Below, in pieces: positions 41,705 through 51,523 of a stretch of DNA of 64,000 nt. The DNA lies in assembly GCF_019801965.1 (NCBI RefSeq), contig NZ_JAHVIA010000001.1, positions 62,001-126,000 of the forward strand, read 5' to 3'. Numbering within the stretch: position 1 is the first letter of the stretch; each line of letters starts with the position of its first letter. The DNA is from Salipiger bermudensis. GTDB taxonomy: Bacteria > Pseudomonadota > Alphaproteobacteria > Rhodobacterales > Rhodobacteraceae. Both the position numbers and the translations under genes were made by a program. The notes under the pieces were generated by a model. That model ran no database searches and was not told where the DNA came from. It saw nothing but the letters and a program-made list of their open reading frames with translations.

Positions 41705-44700
41705 ATGGCGATGGAAAAGACCTTTGACGCGGCCGCCGCAGAGGCGCGCATCTACGAAGCATGGGAACAGGCGGACGCCTTCGCAGCCGGGGCCAACGCC
41801 TCGCGCGACGAAAGCTTCTGCATCATGATCCCGCCGCCCAACGTGACAGGCTCGCTGCACATGGGCCACGCGTTCAACAACACGCTGCAGGACATCCTGG
41901 TGCGCTGGCACCGGATGCGCGGCTTCGACACGCTCTGGCAGCCCGGGCAGGACCATGCCGGCATCGCCACGCAGATGGTCGTCGAGCGCGAGCTGGCCAA
42001 GGACTCGAGCAACGCCACCCGTCGCGAGATGGGCCGCGAGGCCTTCACCGCGAAGATCTGGGAGTGGAAGCAGCACTCGGGCGGCACCATCATCAACCAG
42101 CTCAAGCGCCTCGGCGCCTCCTGCGACTGGTCGCGCAACGCCTTCACCATGTCCGGTGCCGAGGGCGCGCCGGCCGGCGAGGAAGGCAATTTCCACGACG
42201 CGGTGATCAAGGTCTTCGTCGACATGTACGAGAAGGGCCTGATCTACCGCGGCAAGCGGCTGGTGAACTGGGACCCGCATTTCGAGACCGCGATCTCGGA
42301 CCTCGAGGTCGAGAACATCGAGGTGCCGGGCCACATGTGGCACTTCAAGTATCCGCTGGCGGGCGGCGCGACCTACACCTATGTGGAGAAGGATGAGGAC
42401 GGCAACGTGCTCTTCGAGGAGGAGCGTGATTACATCTCCATCGCCACCACCCGCCCCGAGACCATGCTGGGCGACGGCGCCGTCGCGGTGCACCCGTCGG
42501 ACGAGCGCTATGCGGCGATCGTCGGCCAGCTCTGCGAGATCCCGGTGGGACCGAAGGAGCATCGCCGCCTGATCCCGATCATCACCGACGAATATCCCGA
42601 CCCGACATTCGGCTCGGGCGCGGTGAAGATCACCGGCGCGCATGACTTCAACGACTACCAGGTCGCCAAGCGCGGCGGCATCCCGATGTATCGCCTGATG
42701 GACACCCGCGGCACGATGCGCGCCGACGGCACCTCCTGTGCCGAGGCCGCCGAGACCGCGCAGAAGGTCGCCCGCGGCGAGCTGACGCTCACCGAGCACG
42801 AGGCCGACGCGCTGAACCTCGTCCCCGATCACCTGCGCGGGCTCGACCGGTTCGAGGCGCGCGAGGCGGTGGTGCGCGAGATCACCGAGGAAGGCCTCGC
42901 GGTGATGACCGAGGTCACCGATCCGCGGCTGGGCCAGGCCGCGGCCAAGGCGCCGGTGGCGCCCGAGGAAGGCGGCGAGGCGCGGGATGAGGAGGCGCAA
43001 TGGGTGCCGCTGGTCGAGGCCAAGCCGATCATGCAGCCCTTCGGCGACCGCTCCAAGGTCGTCATCGAGCCGATGCTCACCGACCAGTGGTTCGTCGACA
43101 CCGCGCAGATCGTCGGGCCGGCGCTCGATGCCGTGCGCGAGGGACGCGTGCGGATCATGCCCGAGAGCGGCGAGAAGACCTATTACCACTGGCTCGAAAA
43201 CATCGAACCCTGGTGCATCTCGCGCCAGCTCTGGTGGGGCCACCAGATCCCGGTCTGGCACACGCCGGGCCTGGGCGACGAGTGGCGCTCGTTCTGTGCC
43301 GCCTCCGAGGAAGAGGCGCTGAAGAAAATGCACGCCTTCTTCGGCGAGGATGCTGAGTTCCTGATGGTCGAGGATGCGGCGGCGGCGGAGGATCACCTCG
43401 CCGCGCTGCTCGAGCAGGGCACCGATTTCACCGGCGTCGACCAGCGCCGCCGGCCGCAGGCGATCCCGGTGTTCCGCGATCCCGACGTGCTCGACACCTG
43501 GTTCTCCTCCGGCCTCTGGCCGATCGGCACCCTGGGCTGGCCCGAGAAGACCGCCGAGCTCGAGCGTTACTTCCCCACCAGCGTGCTGGTGACCGGGCAG
43601 GACATCCTGTTCTTCTGGGTGGCGCGGATGATGATGATGCAGCTCGCCGTGGTCGACGAGATCCCGTTCAAGGACGTCTACCTGCACGGGCTGGTGCGCG
43701 ACGCCAAGGGCAAGAAGATGTCCAAGTCGCTCGGCAATGTCGTCGACCCGCTCGAGATCATCGACGAGTATGGCGCCGACGCGCTGCGCTTCACCAACGC
43801 GGCCATGGCCTCGTTGGGTGGCGTGCTGAAGCTCGACATGCAGCGCATCGCCGGCTACCGCAACTTCGGCACCAAGCTGTGGAACGCCGCCCGCTTCGCC
43901 GAGATGAACGGCGCGGTCGGTCTGGCAGGCGGGCGCCCTGCCCCGCAGGCCACGGTCAACAAGTGGATCCTTGGTGAGACCGCGCGGGTGCGCGAGACGG
44001 TGGATGCCGCGCTGGCCGACTACCGCTTCAACGACGCGGCGCTGTCGCTCTATGCCTTCGTCTGGGGCGTGGTCTGCGACTGGTATGTCGAGTTCTCGAA
44101 GCCGCTCCTGCAGGGCGAGGATGCGGCCGCCAAGGCCGAGACGCAGGCGACCATGTCGTGGGTGATCGACCAGTGCCTGATCCTGCTGCACCCGATCATG
44201 CCCTTCATCACCGAAGAGCTCTGGGGCACGCTGGGCGAGCGCTCGAAGATGCTCGTGCACGGCGACTGGCCGACCTACACCACCGCCGACCTGCTCGACC
44301 CGGCGGCGGATGCCGAGATGCGCTGGGTGATCTCCTTGATCGAGGGCGTGCGCTCGGCGCGGGCCCAGATGGGCGTGCCGGTGGGGCTCTACGTCCCGGT
44401 GCTGGTGACCGAGATCGACGCCGCGGGCGAAGCGGCCTGGGCCAACAACGAGGCGCTGATCAAGCGCCTGGCGCGGCTCGAGAGCCTGACAGCGGTCGAC
44501 AGCTTCCCCAAGGGCTGCGTCACCGTACCGGTGGGAGGGGCGACCTTCGGTTTGCCGCTGGCCGACATCATCGATGTCGAGGCCGAGAAGGCCCGTCTGG
44601 AGAAGAACATCGCCAAGCTCGGCAAGGAACTGGGCGGCCTGCGCGGGCGTCTGAAGAACCCCAAGTTCGTCGAGAGCGCGCCCGAGGAGGTGGTCGAGGA

Positions 44701-44782
44701 GACCCGCGAGAACCTCGCCGCGCGCGAAGAGGAAGAGGCCAAGCTCAAGGAAGCGCTGGCGCGCCTGGCCGAGATTGGCTGA
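41705..44782 (+). CDS. valS: Valyl-tRNA synthetase
   Basis: 1025 residues from the ATG at 41705 ([20 protein letters not shown]); upstream codons in frame belong to the sRNA array and are not coding. Class I signatures: HIGH as HMGH in [15 protein letters not shown] (about 45), and KMSKS ([11 protein letters not shown], about 675). The editing domain lies between them. A C-terminal coiled coil ([20 protein letters not shown] ... [18 protein letters not shown]) is typical of ValRS and contacts tRNA. A perfect terminator follows. Confidence 0.97.
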   Translation: MAMEKTFDAAAAEARIYEAWEQADAFAAGANASRDESFCIMIPPPNVTGSLHMGHAFNNTLQDILVRWHRMRGFDTLWQPGQDHAGIATQMVVERELAKDSSNATRREMGREAFTAKIWEWKQHSGGTIINQLKRLGASCDWSRNAFTMSGAEGAPAGEEGNFHDAVIKVFVDMYEKGLIYRGKRLVNWDPHFETAISDLEVENIEVPGHMWHFKYPLAGGATYTYVEKDEDGNVLFEEERDYISIATTRPETMLGDGAVAVHPSDERYAAIVGQLCEIPVGPKEHRRLIPIITDEYPDPTFGSGAVKITGAHDFNDYQVAKRGGIPMYRLMDTRGTMRADGTSCAEAAETAQKVARGELTLTEHEADALNLVPDHLRGLDRFEAREAVVREITEEGLAVMTEVTDPRLGQAAAKAPVAPEEGGEARDEEAQWVPLVEAKPIMQPFGDRSKVVIEPMLTDQWFVDTAQIVGPALDAVREGRVRIMPESGEKTYYHWLENIEPWCISRQLWWGHQIPVWHTPGLGDEWRSFCAASEEEALKKMHAFFGEDAEFLMVEDAAAAEDHLAALLEQGTDFTGVDQRRRPQAIPVFRDPDVLDTWFSSGLWPIGTLGWPEKTAELERYFPTSVLVTGQDILFFWVARMMMMQLAVVDEIPFKDVYLHGLVRDAKGKKMSKSLGNVVDPLEIIDEYGADALRFTNAAMASLGGVLKLDMQRIAGYRNFGTKLWNAARFAEMNGAVGLAGGRPAPQATVNKWILGETARVRETVDAALADYRFNDAALSLYAFVWGVVCDWYVEFSKPLLQGEDAAAKAETQATMSWVIDQCLILLHPIMPFITEELWGTLGERSKMLVHGDWPTYTTADLLDPAADAEMRWVISLIEGVRSARAQMGVPVGLYVPVLVTEIDAAGEAAWANNEALIKRLARLESLTAVDSFPKGCVTVPVGGATFGLPLADIIDVEAEKARLEKNIAKLGKELGGLRGRLKNPKFVESAPEEVVEETRENLAAREEEEAKLKEALARLAEIG

Positions 44783-44806
44783 GGATTTCCTCTGTCGCTG
44801 GAAACG

Positions 44807-44834
44807 AAACCGCCGCCCTTCGGGGCGGCGGTTT
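44807..44834 (+). terminator. Terminator of valS
   Basis: 12-bp perfect stem AAACCGCCGCCC / GGGCGGCGGTTT closed by a TTCG tetraloop, 24 bases after the stop codon. The T-rich run continues as GCGTTTGGG. Confidence 0.88.
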
Positions 44835-45066
44835 GCGTTTGGGACCTCGTCCACTTGCCCCTTGAGCCAGTCCTCACCTCACCATTCCGGGACGCCGCCG
44901 CGCCATCGCCGGCCTGCGGGATGGCGATCTGTGCTTCGAGCCTCTCGATTTATCCCGGCCAAGTCCGAAAGACCTCGAAACTGTGCCCAAGCGTCACCAA
45001 ATCGCCAGCCCGGGGGGCGGGCCATGTCAGAGGCATGCTTTCAGCATGACCGATGGCGCGCCTCTC

Positions 45067-45117
45067 GGCGTTTGCTGGCAAACGCCTGCCGGCAACACAT
45101 CGCGGACCGCGATGTGT
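45067..45117. repeat. Two neighbouring long palindromes in a convergent gap
   Basis: GGCGTTTGC-TG-GCAAACGCC (45067-45086) and ACACATCGCGG-A-CCGCGATGTGT (45095-45117), both perfect, are eight bases apart. They lie in the 416-bp gap between valS and the leftward dehydrogenase; apart from the valS terminator nothing else is recognisable in this gap. Confidence 0.6.
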
Positions 45118-45198
45118 GAGAAGCGGCCTGCGGCCTTGTTCCCGCGCTAGGTACACGCTCGGATCTTCCGAGGGCGCACAGCGCCCGAACGTCCCGCC

Positions 45199-45966
45199 CT
45201 ATTTCGGCGCCATGCGCAGCGCGCCGTCGAGGCGGATCACCTCGCCGTTCAGCATCTGGTTCTCGATGATGTGCCGCGCCAGCGCCGCGTATTCGGCCGG
45301 ATCGCCGAGGCGCGGCGGGAACGGCACCGAGGCGCCGAGGCTGTCCTGTACCTCCTGCGGCAGCCCCGCCATCATAGGCGTCCCGAAGATCCCCGGCGCG
45401 ATGGTCACCACACGGATGCCGTGCCGCGCCAGCTCGCGTGCCGCCGGCAGCGTCAGCGAGGCCACGCCGCCCTTCGAGGCCGCATAGGCCGCCTGCCCGA
45501 TCTGCCCGTCCATGGCCGCGATCGAGGCGGTGTTGATGATCACCCCGCGCTCGCCGCCCTCGCCCGGCGCCTGCTTCGAGATCGCATCCGCCGCCAGCCG
45601 CAGCATGTTGAACGTGCCCACGAGGTTGATCGTCACCGCCCGCGCGAAGCTCTCGAGCCTGTGCGGCCCCTCGCGCCCGACGATCTTCTCGCCCGGCGCG
45701 ACGCCGGCGCAGTTGATCAGACCATCGAGCCGCCCGAAGCGCTCGACCGCCGCGGCCACCGCCGCCTCGCCCTGCGCCCCGTCGGTCACGTCGGTCATGA
45801 CGAAATGCGCCGCCTCGCCGAGCTCCTCCGCCTTGGCCTTGCCGGCCTCGGCGTTGACGTCGAGCAGCACCGCGCGGCCTCCCGCGCCCACCAGCATCTC
45901 GGCCACCGCCGCGCCAAGCCCCGAACCGCCACCGGTCACGAGGAACACGTGATCTTCGATCTTCAT
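45199..45966 (-). CDS. Short-chain dehydrogenase, type II 3-hydroxyacyl-CoA dehydrogenase-like
   Basis: 255 residues from the ATG at 45966, with GGGAGGG upstream. Rossmann motif [13 protein letters not shown] (about 11). The active-site Ser and Tyr-x-x-x-Lys are in [10 protein letters not shown] and [12 protein letters not shown] (about 150-170). The [18 protein letters not shown] region matches the HSD10 / FadB2x-type branch, which oxidises 3-hydroxyacyl-CoA or related secondary alcohols. It is monocistronic. Confidence 0.9.
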   Translation of the reverse strand: MKIEDHVFLVTGGGSGLGAAVAEMLVGAGGRAVLLDVNAEAGKAKAEELGEAAHFVMTDVTDGAQGEAAVAAAVERFGRLDGLINCAGVAPGEKIVGREGPHRLESFARAVTINLVGTFNMLRLAADAISKQAPGEGGERGVIINTASIAAMDGQIGQAAYAASKGGVASLTLPAARELARHGIRVVTIAPGIFGTPMMAGLPQEVQDSLGASVPFPPRLGDPAEYAALARHIIENQMLNGEVIRLDGALRMAPK

Positions 45967-46276
45967 CAGCAAACCCTCCCTGTTTGCGGCGGAGCATAGC
46001 CACGGCAGCGGCGCTGACAATGGCGAGCGCGGCGTCACGAAGGCGATTCAAAACTGCGCAAATTTCCGGCGTTCTTTGCGCCTGCGGGAGAGATTCCGCC
46101 GGATCGCTCCGAGTTGATGCTGCAACTCGGCCCTGCCCGGGGAGCCCGCGTTGACAAGCGAAGCCGCGCCGCGCGTCAATGATCCCACGATCCGGTTCGG
46201 GGCCCTGTGAGCCGGGGCCGCCGACGCGGACCGCCGATCAAGGTTGCGAAGCCAGTTTCGAAAATCTGGGGGCGTC
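45967..46276. other. Divergent intergenic region
   Basis: 310 bp between two divergent genes, expected to hold both promoters. An 80-codon minus-strand frame (46048-46290) has no ribosome-binding site and overlaps the start of the rightward gene, so I leave it out. No repeats stand out. Confidence 0.5.
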
Positions 46277-46882
46277 ATGCGCAAGACCATCGACTATTTC
46301 TTCTCACCGGCCTCCGGGTTCACCTATCTCGGCCACCAGGCGCTGATGGCGCTGGCCGCCGAGGCCGGAGCGCATGTGCGCTTCTTCCCGATGGACATCC
46401 GCAAGGTCTATGCCGAGATGGGGACGACCCATCCGCTTGAGCAATGCGAGGCGCGGCAGAGCTACCGCATGGAAGATCAGCGCCGCTGGGCGCGGCTGCG
46501 CGGCCTGCGCATGACCTCGAACCCGGCGCATCACCCGGTCGACGTGCGCCTGCCCTGCCGGGTCATTCTCGCCACCGGGCGGCTCCGGCTCGATCAGGAC
46601 GCGGTGACGCTGGCCTGCCTGCGCGGGGTCTGGGCCGAGGGCCGCAACATCTCGGATCCGGGCGATCTCGGCGAGGCGCTGCGCCAGATCGACATGCCCG
46701 CTCTTGAGATCCTGCACGAGGCCGAGAGCGAGGCGGTGCGCGATGAGGCCGACGCGGTGACGCAGGCCGCGATCGAGGCCGAGATCTTCGGCTCTCCGAC
46801 CTATGTGGTTGATGGTGAACGGTTCTGGGGACAGGATCGGATCGAGTTCATGCGCGAGAAGCTTCTCAAGGCCGCGGCCTGA
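46277..46882 (+). CDS. 2-hydroxychromene-2-carboxylate isomerase family (DsbA-like)
   Basis: 201 residues from the ATG at 46277. Early DYFFSPASGFTYLGH (about 5-20) contains the Ser that takes the place of the DsbA cysteine and interacts with glutathione. The late GSPTYVVDGERFWGQDRIEF (about 170-190) with cis-Pro is the family end. Known members isomerise hydroxychromene carboxylates in naphthalene catabolism, but most are of unknown substrate; no other aromatic pathway gene is nearby. Confidence 0.88.
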   Translation: MRKTIDYFFSPASGFTYLGHQALMALAAEAGAHVRFFPMDIRKVYAEMGTTHPLEQCEARQSYRMEDQRRWARLRGLRMTSNPAHHPVDVRLPCRVILATGRLRLDQDAVTLACLRGVWAEGRNISDPGDLGEALRQIDMPALEILHEAESEAVRDEADAVTQAAIEAEIFGSPTYVVDGERFWGQDRIEFMREKLLKAAA

Positions 46883-47131
46883 TCCTCTGCCGCCTGAACG
46901 CGCTTTGCCCAAAACATCGCCCCGGCCTTGCAGCGAAACCCCGCCTTTCGCGTTGCAGACAGGTCTCAGCGCCTTAGGTTGACCGGAGGACAGGCGGGAC
47001 GGCCCGCCGGTTCGTCCGGGAGGGTTCGCCCTATTGCATCCCCCCTCCCGCAGATCGCCAGACATTCCGCGCCGCGGCCCGAGGGGGCGCGCGGCTGCGG
47101 CACATGAGCAACGAGACAGGACCGAGACGCC

Positions 47132-49540
47132 ATGACAGACACGCCCGCCATCCTCGCCGACCTTTCCGCCGCCGAGGCGCGCGCCGACTGGTGCCAAGAG
47201 GTGCTCAACACCGCCCCCGACCGCTTTGCCGCCGGCAAGCAGATCGCGCGGCAGCTGGGGGCGCTGGTCGATGGCGAGCGGGTGGAGTTTGGCTTCTGGA
47301 CGCCGGAACTGCTCGATTGGCGCATTGCCGATGGCGACGTGTTCCTCGAGGTCCTGCGCCCTCAGGAAGAGCTCGACCTGACCGCGAGCCAGGGCGATGT
47401 GCGCTTCGACCGGGTGCTGCTGCCGGTGGCGCGCTGCGAAGCCTTCACCTTTGCCGCCGCCAGCGGGCTCAAGGCCGGCAGCCGCGACCAGATCGGCGAT
47501 TTCTACGCGCTGGTCTACCGCGACCAGGAGGGCGCCTATCATCGCATCCTCGATCCGCTCGCCGCCTCCCTGCCATATGGCGCCTTCTCCCCGGCCGAGA
47601 TCTATGACGTACCGGCGATGCAGGCGCGACGTCAGGACAAGGGCTATTTCGAGCAGGTCCGAAAGGCCGACGGCCCCTACAAGTTCGCGCCGCCGACCTC
47701 GATCCTGCAGGTCCACGTGCCCACCGCCACGCCCGGCGGCACGCTGGCCTCGCTCACCCGCCAGTTCGAGCGCCTCGCGGTGCGCGTCGGCGCCGGCCTG
47801 TCGCTGGAGCCGGATGAAGAGCTGTTCGCCGGCTACGACGCGGTGCAGCTGCTGCCGGTCGAGCCCACCACCGTCTACGAGGCCGGCCCGGATTTCTGGA
47901 CCGATGTCGAGTGCGACGACGACACCGTCACCGCCCACCTGATGCGCCCCGACACCACCAACTGGGGCTATGACATCGTGATTTCGGGCATGGCGACGGT
48001 GAACCCGGTGCTGCTCGAGACGGCGCGACCGGATGAGCTGATCGACCTTGCAGCGGTGCTGCACAACTTCCCGCGCTGGCCCAAGATGCTGGTGCTCGAC
48101 GTGGTGTTCGGCCACTCCGACAACCAGGGCCTCAACGCGCTCAACAGCCATTTCTTCGCCGGGCCGAACATGTACGGCCAGAATCTCGACTACAACAATC
48201 CCTTCGTCCGCGCGATCCTGCTCGAGCTGCAGCGCCGCAAGGTGGATTTCGGCGCCGACGGGGTGCGGGTCGACGGTGCGCAGGACTTCAAGTGGTGGGA
48301 TGCCTCGACGCAGGAAATGCGCCACGATGACGACTACCTTCAGGAGATGTCGGAGGTGGTGCAGAACGTCGCCGGCGTCGATTACCGGCCGTGGTTCGTC
48401 TTCGAGGATGGCCGGCCCTGGCCGCAGGAAGACTGGGAGCTGAGCTCGGATTACCGCGCGGTGATCGAGAACCAGAAGGAGACCGATCCGGACGTGTTCC
48501 AGTGGGGGCCGCTGACCTTCGCCCACAACACGCCGTTCATATATACCTTCTGGCTGTCGAAATACTGGCGCCTGTGGGAAATCCTCAAGCGCGGCTCCAA
48601 CTGGATCTCGGGCACCGCCAACCATGACACGCTGCGCCGGGGCACGCAGGTCAACCCCAAGCTCAACATCAACACCCGCCTCGGCGACACCAAGATGGAG
48701 ATCCTCGACAAGGCCTATGACAATCCGGCCGTGTCGATCCTGACCTATGCCGCCCTGCCCGGCGTGCCGATGGATTTCCTCAACGCCACCGCGCGCGCCA
48801 GCTGGGGCTTCATCCGCAACCAGGATGACAAGTACGGCGTCAAGGTCGTGGCCGAGGAGGCGATCTCGCTCAAATGGCAGGTCGATGAATACAGCTATTC
48901 CGTCCCTGGCGCCTTCCGCTGGCTCAAGGAGCTGGGCTTCGAGACCCGCGAGGATCTCGCTCGCTTCCTCGAGTTCCTGCCGGCGCTGGTCGAGGTGACG
49001 GATTACGATCTCAACACCATCGCCACGCTACTCAACGCGGTGGAGCCGCCGCTGGCCGGCCCGCGCCCGATCACCGTGGGCGGGCTGAAGCAGATCGCGC
49101 GGGCGTGGATGGATGACATGCACGAGTATTGCAACGTCTCGCACTCGACCTCGAAGCTCGATCCGGTACAGACCAACGCCATGCGCCGACTGCGCATGTT
49201 CCGGCTCAACAACCCGTGGCTGCGCCAGAACCTGCGCGACGACGACCATTTCCGCTATGTCGAGCCGATCGACGGCCGCACGGTCTTCGTCTCGCTGCGC
49301 AACGCGCCGCAGGGCGGCGAGGTGTTCACCGTCTGCCATATGGAGGGCGGCGCGACCGACGAGCTCGACCCGCTCGACCTGCTGCCCGACAGCGTCAGCC
49401 GCAACGACTGGCACCTGACCATCCGCGGCCCCGGCATCGGGCCGGATTACATCGGCGGACCGCTGGTGCTGCGCGACTCGATGGCGCTGGTCTACACGCG
49501 CGGGCTCGACATCACCCATCTCGCCGGCGAGCCGCACTGA
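47132..49540 (+). CDS. Glucosylglycerol hydrolase-like GH13-related enzyme
   Basis: 802 residues. A (beta/alpha)8 glycosidase core carries FGADGVRVDGAQDFKWWD (about 372-390, nucleophile Asp), WFVFEDGRPW (about 425, Glu acid/base) and SGTANHDTLRRG (about 500, His-Asp), with an all-beta C-terminus. The overall length and the KWWD...NHDTLRRG spacing resemble glucosylglycerol hydrolase (GghA) from cyanobacteria, which breaks the osmolyte glucosylglycerol when salt falls. A sucrose-phosphorylase-like activity is the alternative. It is convergent with a TrkH potassium transporter, another osmotic-stress gene. No signal peptide, so cytoplasmic. Confidence 0.75.
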   Translation: MTDTPAILADLSAAEARADWCQEVLNTAPDRFAAGKQIARQLGALVDGERVEFGFWTPELLDWRIADGDVFLEVLRPQEELDLTASQGDVRFDRVLLPVARCEAFTFAAASGLKAGSRDQIGDFYALVYRDQEGAYHRILDPLAASLPYGAFSPAEIYDVPAMQARRQDKGYFEQVRKADGPYKFAPPTSILQVHVPTATPGGTLASLTRQFERLAVRVGAGLSLEPDEELFAGYDAVQLLPVEPTTVYEAGPDFWTDVECDDDTVTAHLMRPDTTNWGYDIVISGMATVNPVLLETARPDELIDLAAVLHNFPRWPKMLVLDVVFGHSDNQGLNALNSHFFAGPNMYGQNLDYNNPFVRAILLELQRRKVDFGADGVRVDGAQDFKWWDASTQEMRHDDDYLQEMSEVVQNVAGVDYRPWFVFEDGRPWPQEDWELSSDYRAVIENQKETDPDVFQWGPLTFAHNTPFIYTFWLSKYWRLWEILKRGSNWISGTANHDTLRRGTQVNPKLNINTRLGDTKMEILDKAYDNPAVSILTYAALPGVPMDFLNATARASWGFIRNQDDKYGVKVVAEEAISLKWQVDEYSYSVPGAFRWLKELGFETREDLARFLEFLPALVEVTDYDLNTIATLLNAVEPPLAGPRPITVGGLKQIARAWMDDMHEYCNVSHSTSKLDPVQTNAMRRLRMFRLNNPWLRQNLRDDDHFRYVEPIDGRTVFVSLRNAPQGGEVFTVCHMEGGATDELDPLDLLPDSVSRNDWHLTIRGPGIGPDYIGGPLVLRDSMALVYTRGLDITHLAGEPH

Positions 49541-49589
49541 CCCACGGCGCTGGCGCGCCGCCTGTCGAGGCGTTCGGCACTGGCGCGCC

Positions 49590-51038
49590 TCAGGCGCGCC
49601 AGAAGCGCAGGGTGAACAGGGTAAAGACCGCCATCACCTCGAGGCGGCCGGTGAGCATGGCGAAGGCCAGCATCCATTTCGCCGTGTCGTTGATGCCGGC
49701 GAAATTGCCCGCGGGCCCGATCTGGTCGCCGAGCCCCGGGCCGACATTCGCCAGCGCCGTCGCTGCGCCCGAGAGCGAAGTGATGAAGTCGAGCCCGGTC
49801 ATCCCGAGACCCACCGACAAGACACCCAGCGACACTACGAAGAAGGCGAAGAAGCTGAGCACCGAGGAGAGCGTGTCGTCATCCACCGGGCGCCCCTGGA
49901 AGCGCGGGGTGAAGACGCCGTGCGGCGCGCGGATGCGGCGCAGCTGCACCCGGATCGAGGCGAAGAGGATCTGGTAGCGGAAAATCTTCACCGAGCAGGC
50001 GGTCGAGCCGGCGCAACCGCCGATCAGCCCGATGAAGAAGAACATCGTGATGATGAACGGGCCCCACTGCATGTAATCCACCGAGGCGTAGCCGGTGCCC
50101 GAGATGATCGAGGTGATGTTGAACAGCGCCTCGCGCACCGCCTGCTCCGGGTGATGCGGGAAGATCGAGACCAGCGTCACCGCCATCACCGCGACAAGCG
50201 CCGCGATGGTGCCGAAGAAGGCGAGCACCTGGCTGTCGCGCCAGAGCGCGGTGTAATGGCCGTTCATCATCTGCACGTAGCGCACGAAGGGCAGCGCGGC
50301 GGCGATCATGAAGACCGACGCCACGTATTCCGCCGGGCCGGAGAAGGTGCCGAAGCTGGCATCGTAATTGGCGAAGCCGCCGGTCGAGATCGTGGTGAGC
50401 GCATGCACCGTCGCGTCGAAGGCGTTCATGCCGCAGAGCAGGTAGGCCACGGCGCAGGCCAGCGTGAGGCCGACATAGATGGTCGAAATCGAGGAGGCGA
50501 TCTCGGTGGCGCGTGGCAGGATCTTCCCCATCGTCTCAAAGGCTTCCGAGCGGAACACCTGCATGCCGCCGACCCGCAGCTCGGGCAGGAACACCATGGC
50601 GACCACGATGATGCCGATGCCGCCCAGCCATTGCAGGATGCCGCGCCACAGGAGCAGCCCCTTGGGCAGGTCGTCGAGCCCGCTGAACACCGTCGAGCCG
50701 GTGGTGGTGAGCCCCGACATGGCCTCGAAATAGGCATCGGTGAAGCTGGCCTCGGTGGCGCCGAAGATGAAGGGCAGCCCGCCGAAGATCGGCAGCGCGG
50801 CCCAGACGCCGACGGTCAGCAGGAAGGTCTGCTGCAACGTCAGCCCCTCCTTCACCGCGTTGGCGCAGGCCAGCGAGATCAGGCCGCCGGTGAGCATGGT
50901 GACGAGGCCGGTCTCGAGAAAGACATGCCACTCGCCCCGCCCCTCGGCGATGTCGACGAGCATTGGCAGGAACATGGTCGCGCCCAGCGTGGCGACGAGC
51001 AGACCGATGACATATGCGACGGGACGGAGGTCGAACAT
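49590..51038 (-). CDS. TrkH-family potassium transporter membrane subunit
   Basis: 482 residues with about ten hydrophobic membrane segments and four pore loops. The selectivity filters read TTTGSTV (about 115), STGGFAN (about 222), SGTGYAS (about 318) and ANVGPGLG (about 435). It imports K+ together with a TrkA-type regulator, which is not in this window. It lies downstream of, and convergent with, the glucosylglycerol hydrolase-like gene. Confidence 0.94.
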   Translation of the reverse strand: MFDLRPVAYVIGLLVATLGATMFLPMLVDIAEGRGEWHVFLETGLVTMLTGGLISLACANAVKEGLTLQQTFLLTVGVWAALPIFGGLPFIFGATEASFTDAYFEAMSGLTTTGSTVFSGLDDLPKGLLLWRGILQWLGGIGIIVVAMVFLPELRVGGMQVFRSEAFETMGKILPRATEIASSISTIYVGLTLACAVAYLLCGMNAFDATVHALTTISTGGFANYDASFGTFSGPAEYVASVFMIAAALPFVRYVQMMNGHYTALWRDSQVLAFFGTIAALVAVMAVTLVSIFPHHPEQAVREALFNITSIISGTGYASVDYMQWGPFIITMFFFIGLIGGCAGSTACSVKIFRYQILFASIRVQLRRIRAPHGVFTPRFQGRPVDDDTLSSVLSFFAFFVVSLGVLSVGLGMTGLDFITSLSGAATALANVGPGLGDQIGPAGNFAGINDTAKWMLAFAMLTGRLEVMAVFTLFTLRFWRA

Positions 51039-51134
51039 GGCGCAGCGTTGGCCTGCCCCGCGATATTAGTCAAGCGGCGCGGCGGGCAAAATCCGCCTCC
51101 CGGCAAGCCCGCCACGCCCGCGGCATCGCGCCGC

Positions 51135-51362
51135 TCAGGCGGTCAGCAGATCGCGGAACACGTGTGGGAGAATGTCGTCGCGGCTCAGCCCCATGCGGGC
51201 GAGCTGGTCGTCGCTCTTCATCTCGAGATGGATGATCTCGCGCATCCGTGCCTTGCGTAGGCCGTAAGGGTTCAGCCCCAGCCCGAGATTGGCGAAGTAG
51301 AGATCGATCTTCTGCTTCAGAGAGCCGCGGCCCATGGCGATCTGAACGGTATCGGCGTGCAT
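51135..51362 (-). CDS. Second DUF1127-like small protein
   Basis: 75 residues from the ATG at 51362, with GGAGG upstream. The C-terminal half has REIIHLEMKSDDQLARMGL and SRDDILPHVFRDLLTA, the DUF1127 pattern (x-L-x-x-L-x-D-x-x-L-x-x-x-G-[IL]-x-R-x-x-I), less basic than the copy at 40771. It is not followed by anti-SD hairpins. Its upstream region contains a CTGC-AAT-GCAG palindrome. Confidence 0.75.
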   Translation of the reverse strand: MHADTVQIAMGRGSLKQKIDLYFANLGLGLNPYGLRKARMREIIHLEMKSDDQLARMGLSRDDILPHVFRDLLTA

Positions 51363-51446
51363 CCGGAAACCTCCGTCTGTTGGCTTCCTCCCGGCTTCAT
51401 AGTTAGGCCAAAGCCCTGCGCTTTCCCGAACCCGGCGATCACGAAT

Positions 51447-51468
51447 TGCTGCAATGCAGCATGTTGCA
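51447..51468 (-). promoter_or_regulatory. TGCTGC-AAT-GCAGCA palindrome upstream of DUF1127 gene
   Basis: A perfect 15-bp inverted repeat (51447-51461) overlaps GCAGCATGTTGCA (51456-51468), about 85-105 bp before the start. CTGC-N3-GCAG is the recognition pattern described for PhaR-type regulators, but other factors are possible. The same 13-mer GCAGCATGTTGCA is present at 16037-16049. Confidence 0.4.
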
Positions 51469-51523
51469 TAAGAAATGCGCCTCCCCTCGGGGCGGCGCAT
51501 TCAAATCCATCGCGGATCGTAGG

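Noticed and set aside
41498-44854. 1118-codon minus-strand frame opposite valS
   Set aside because: valS signatures HMGH and KMSKS are on the plus strand; the opposite frame lacks any motif and runs into the sRNA region.
46048-46290. 80-codon minus-strand frame before the isomerase gene
   Set aside because: It overlaps the start of a well-supported gene, has no ribosome-binding site, and its Arg-rich text is typical of random GC-rich frames.
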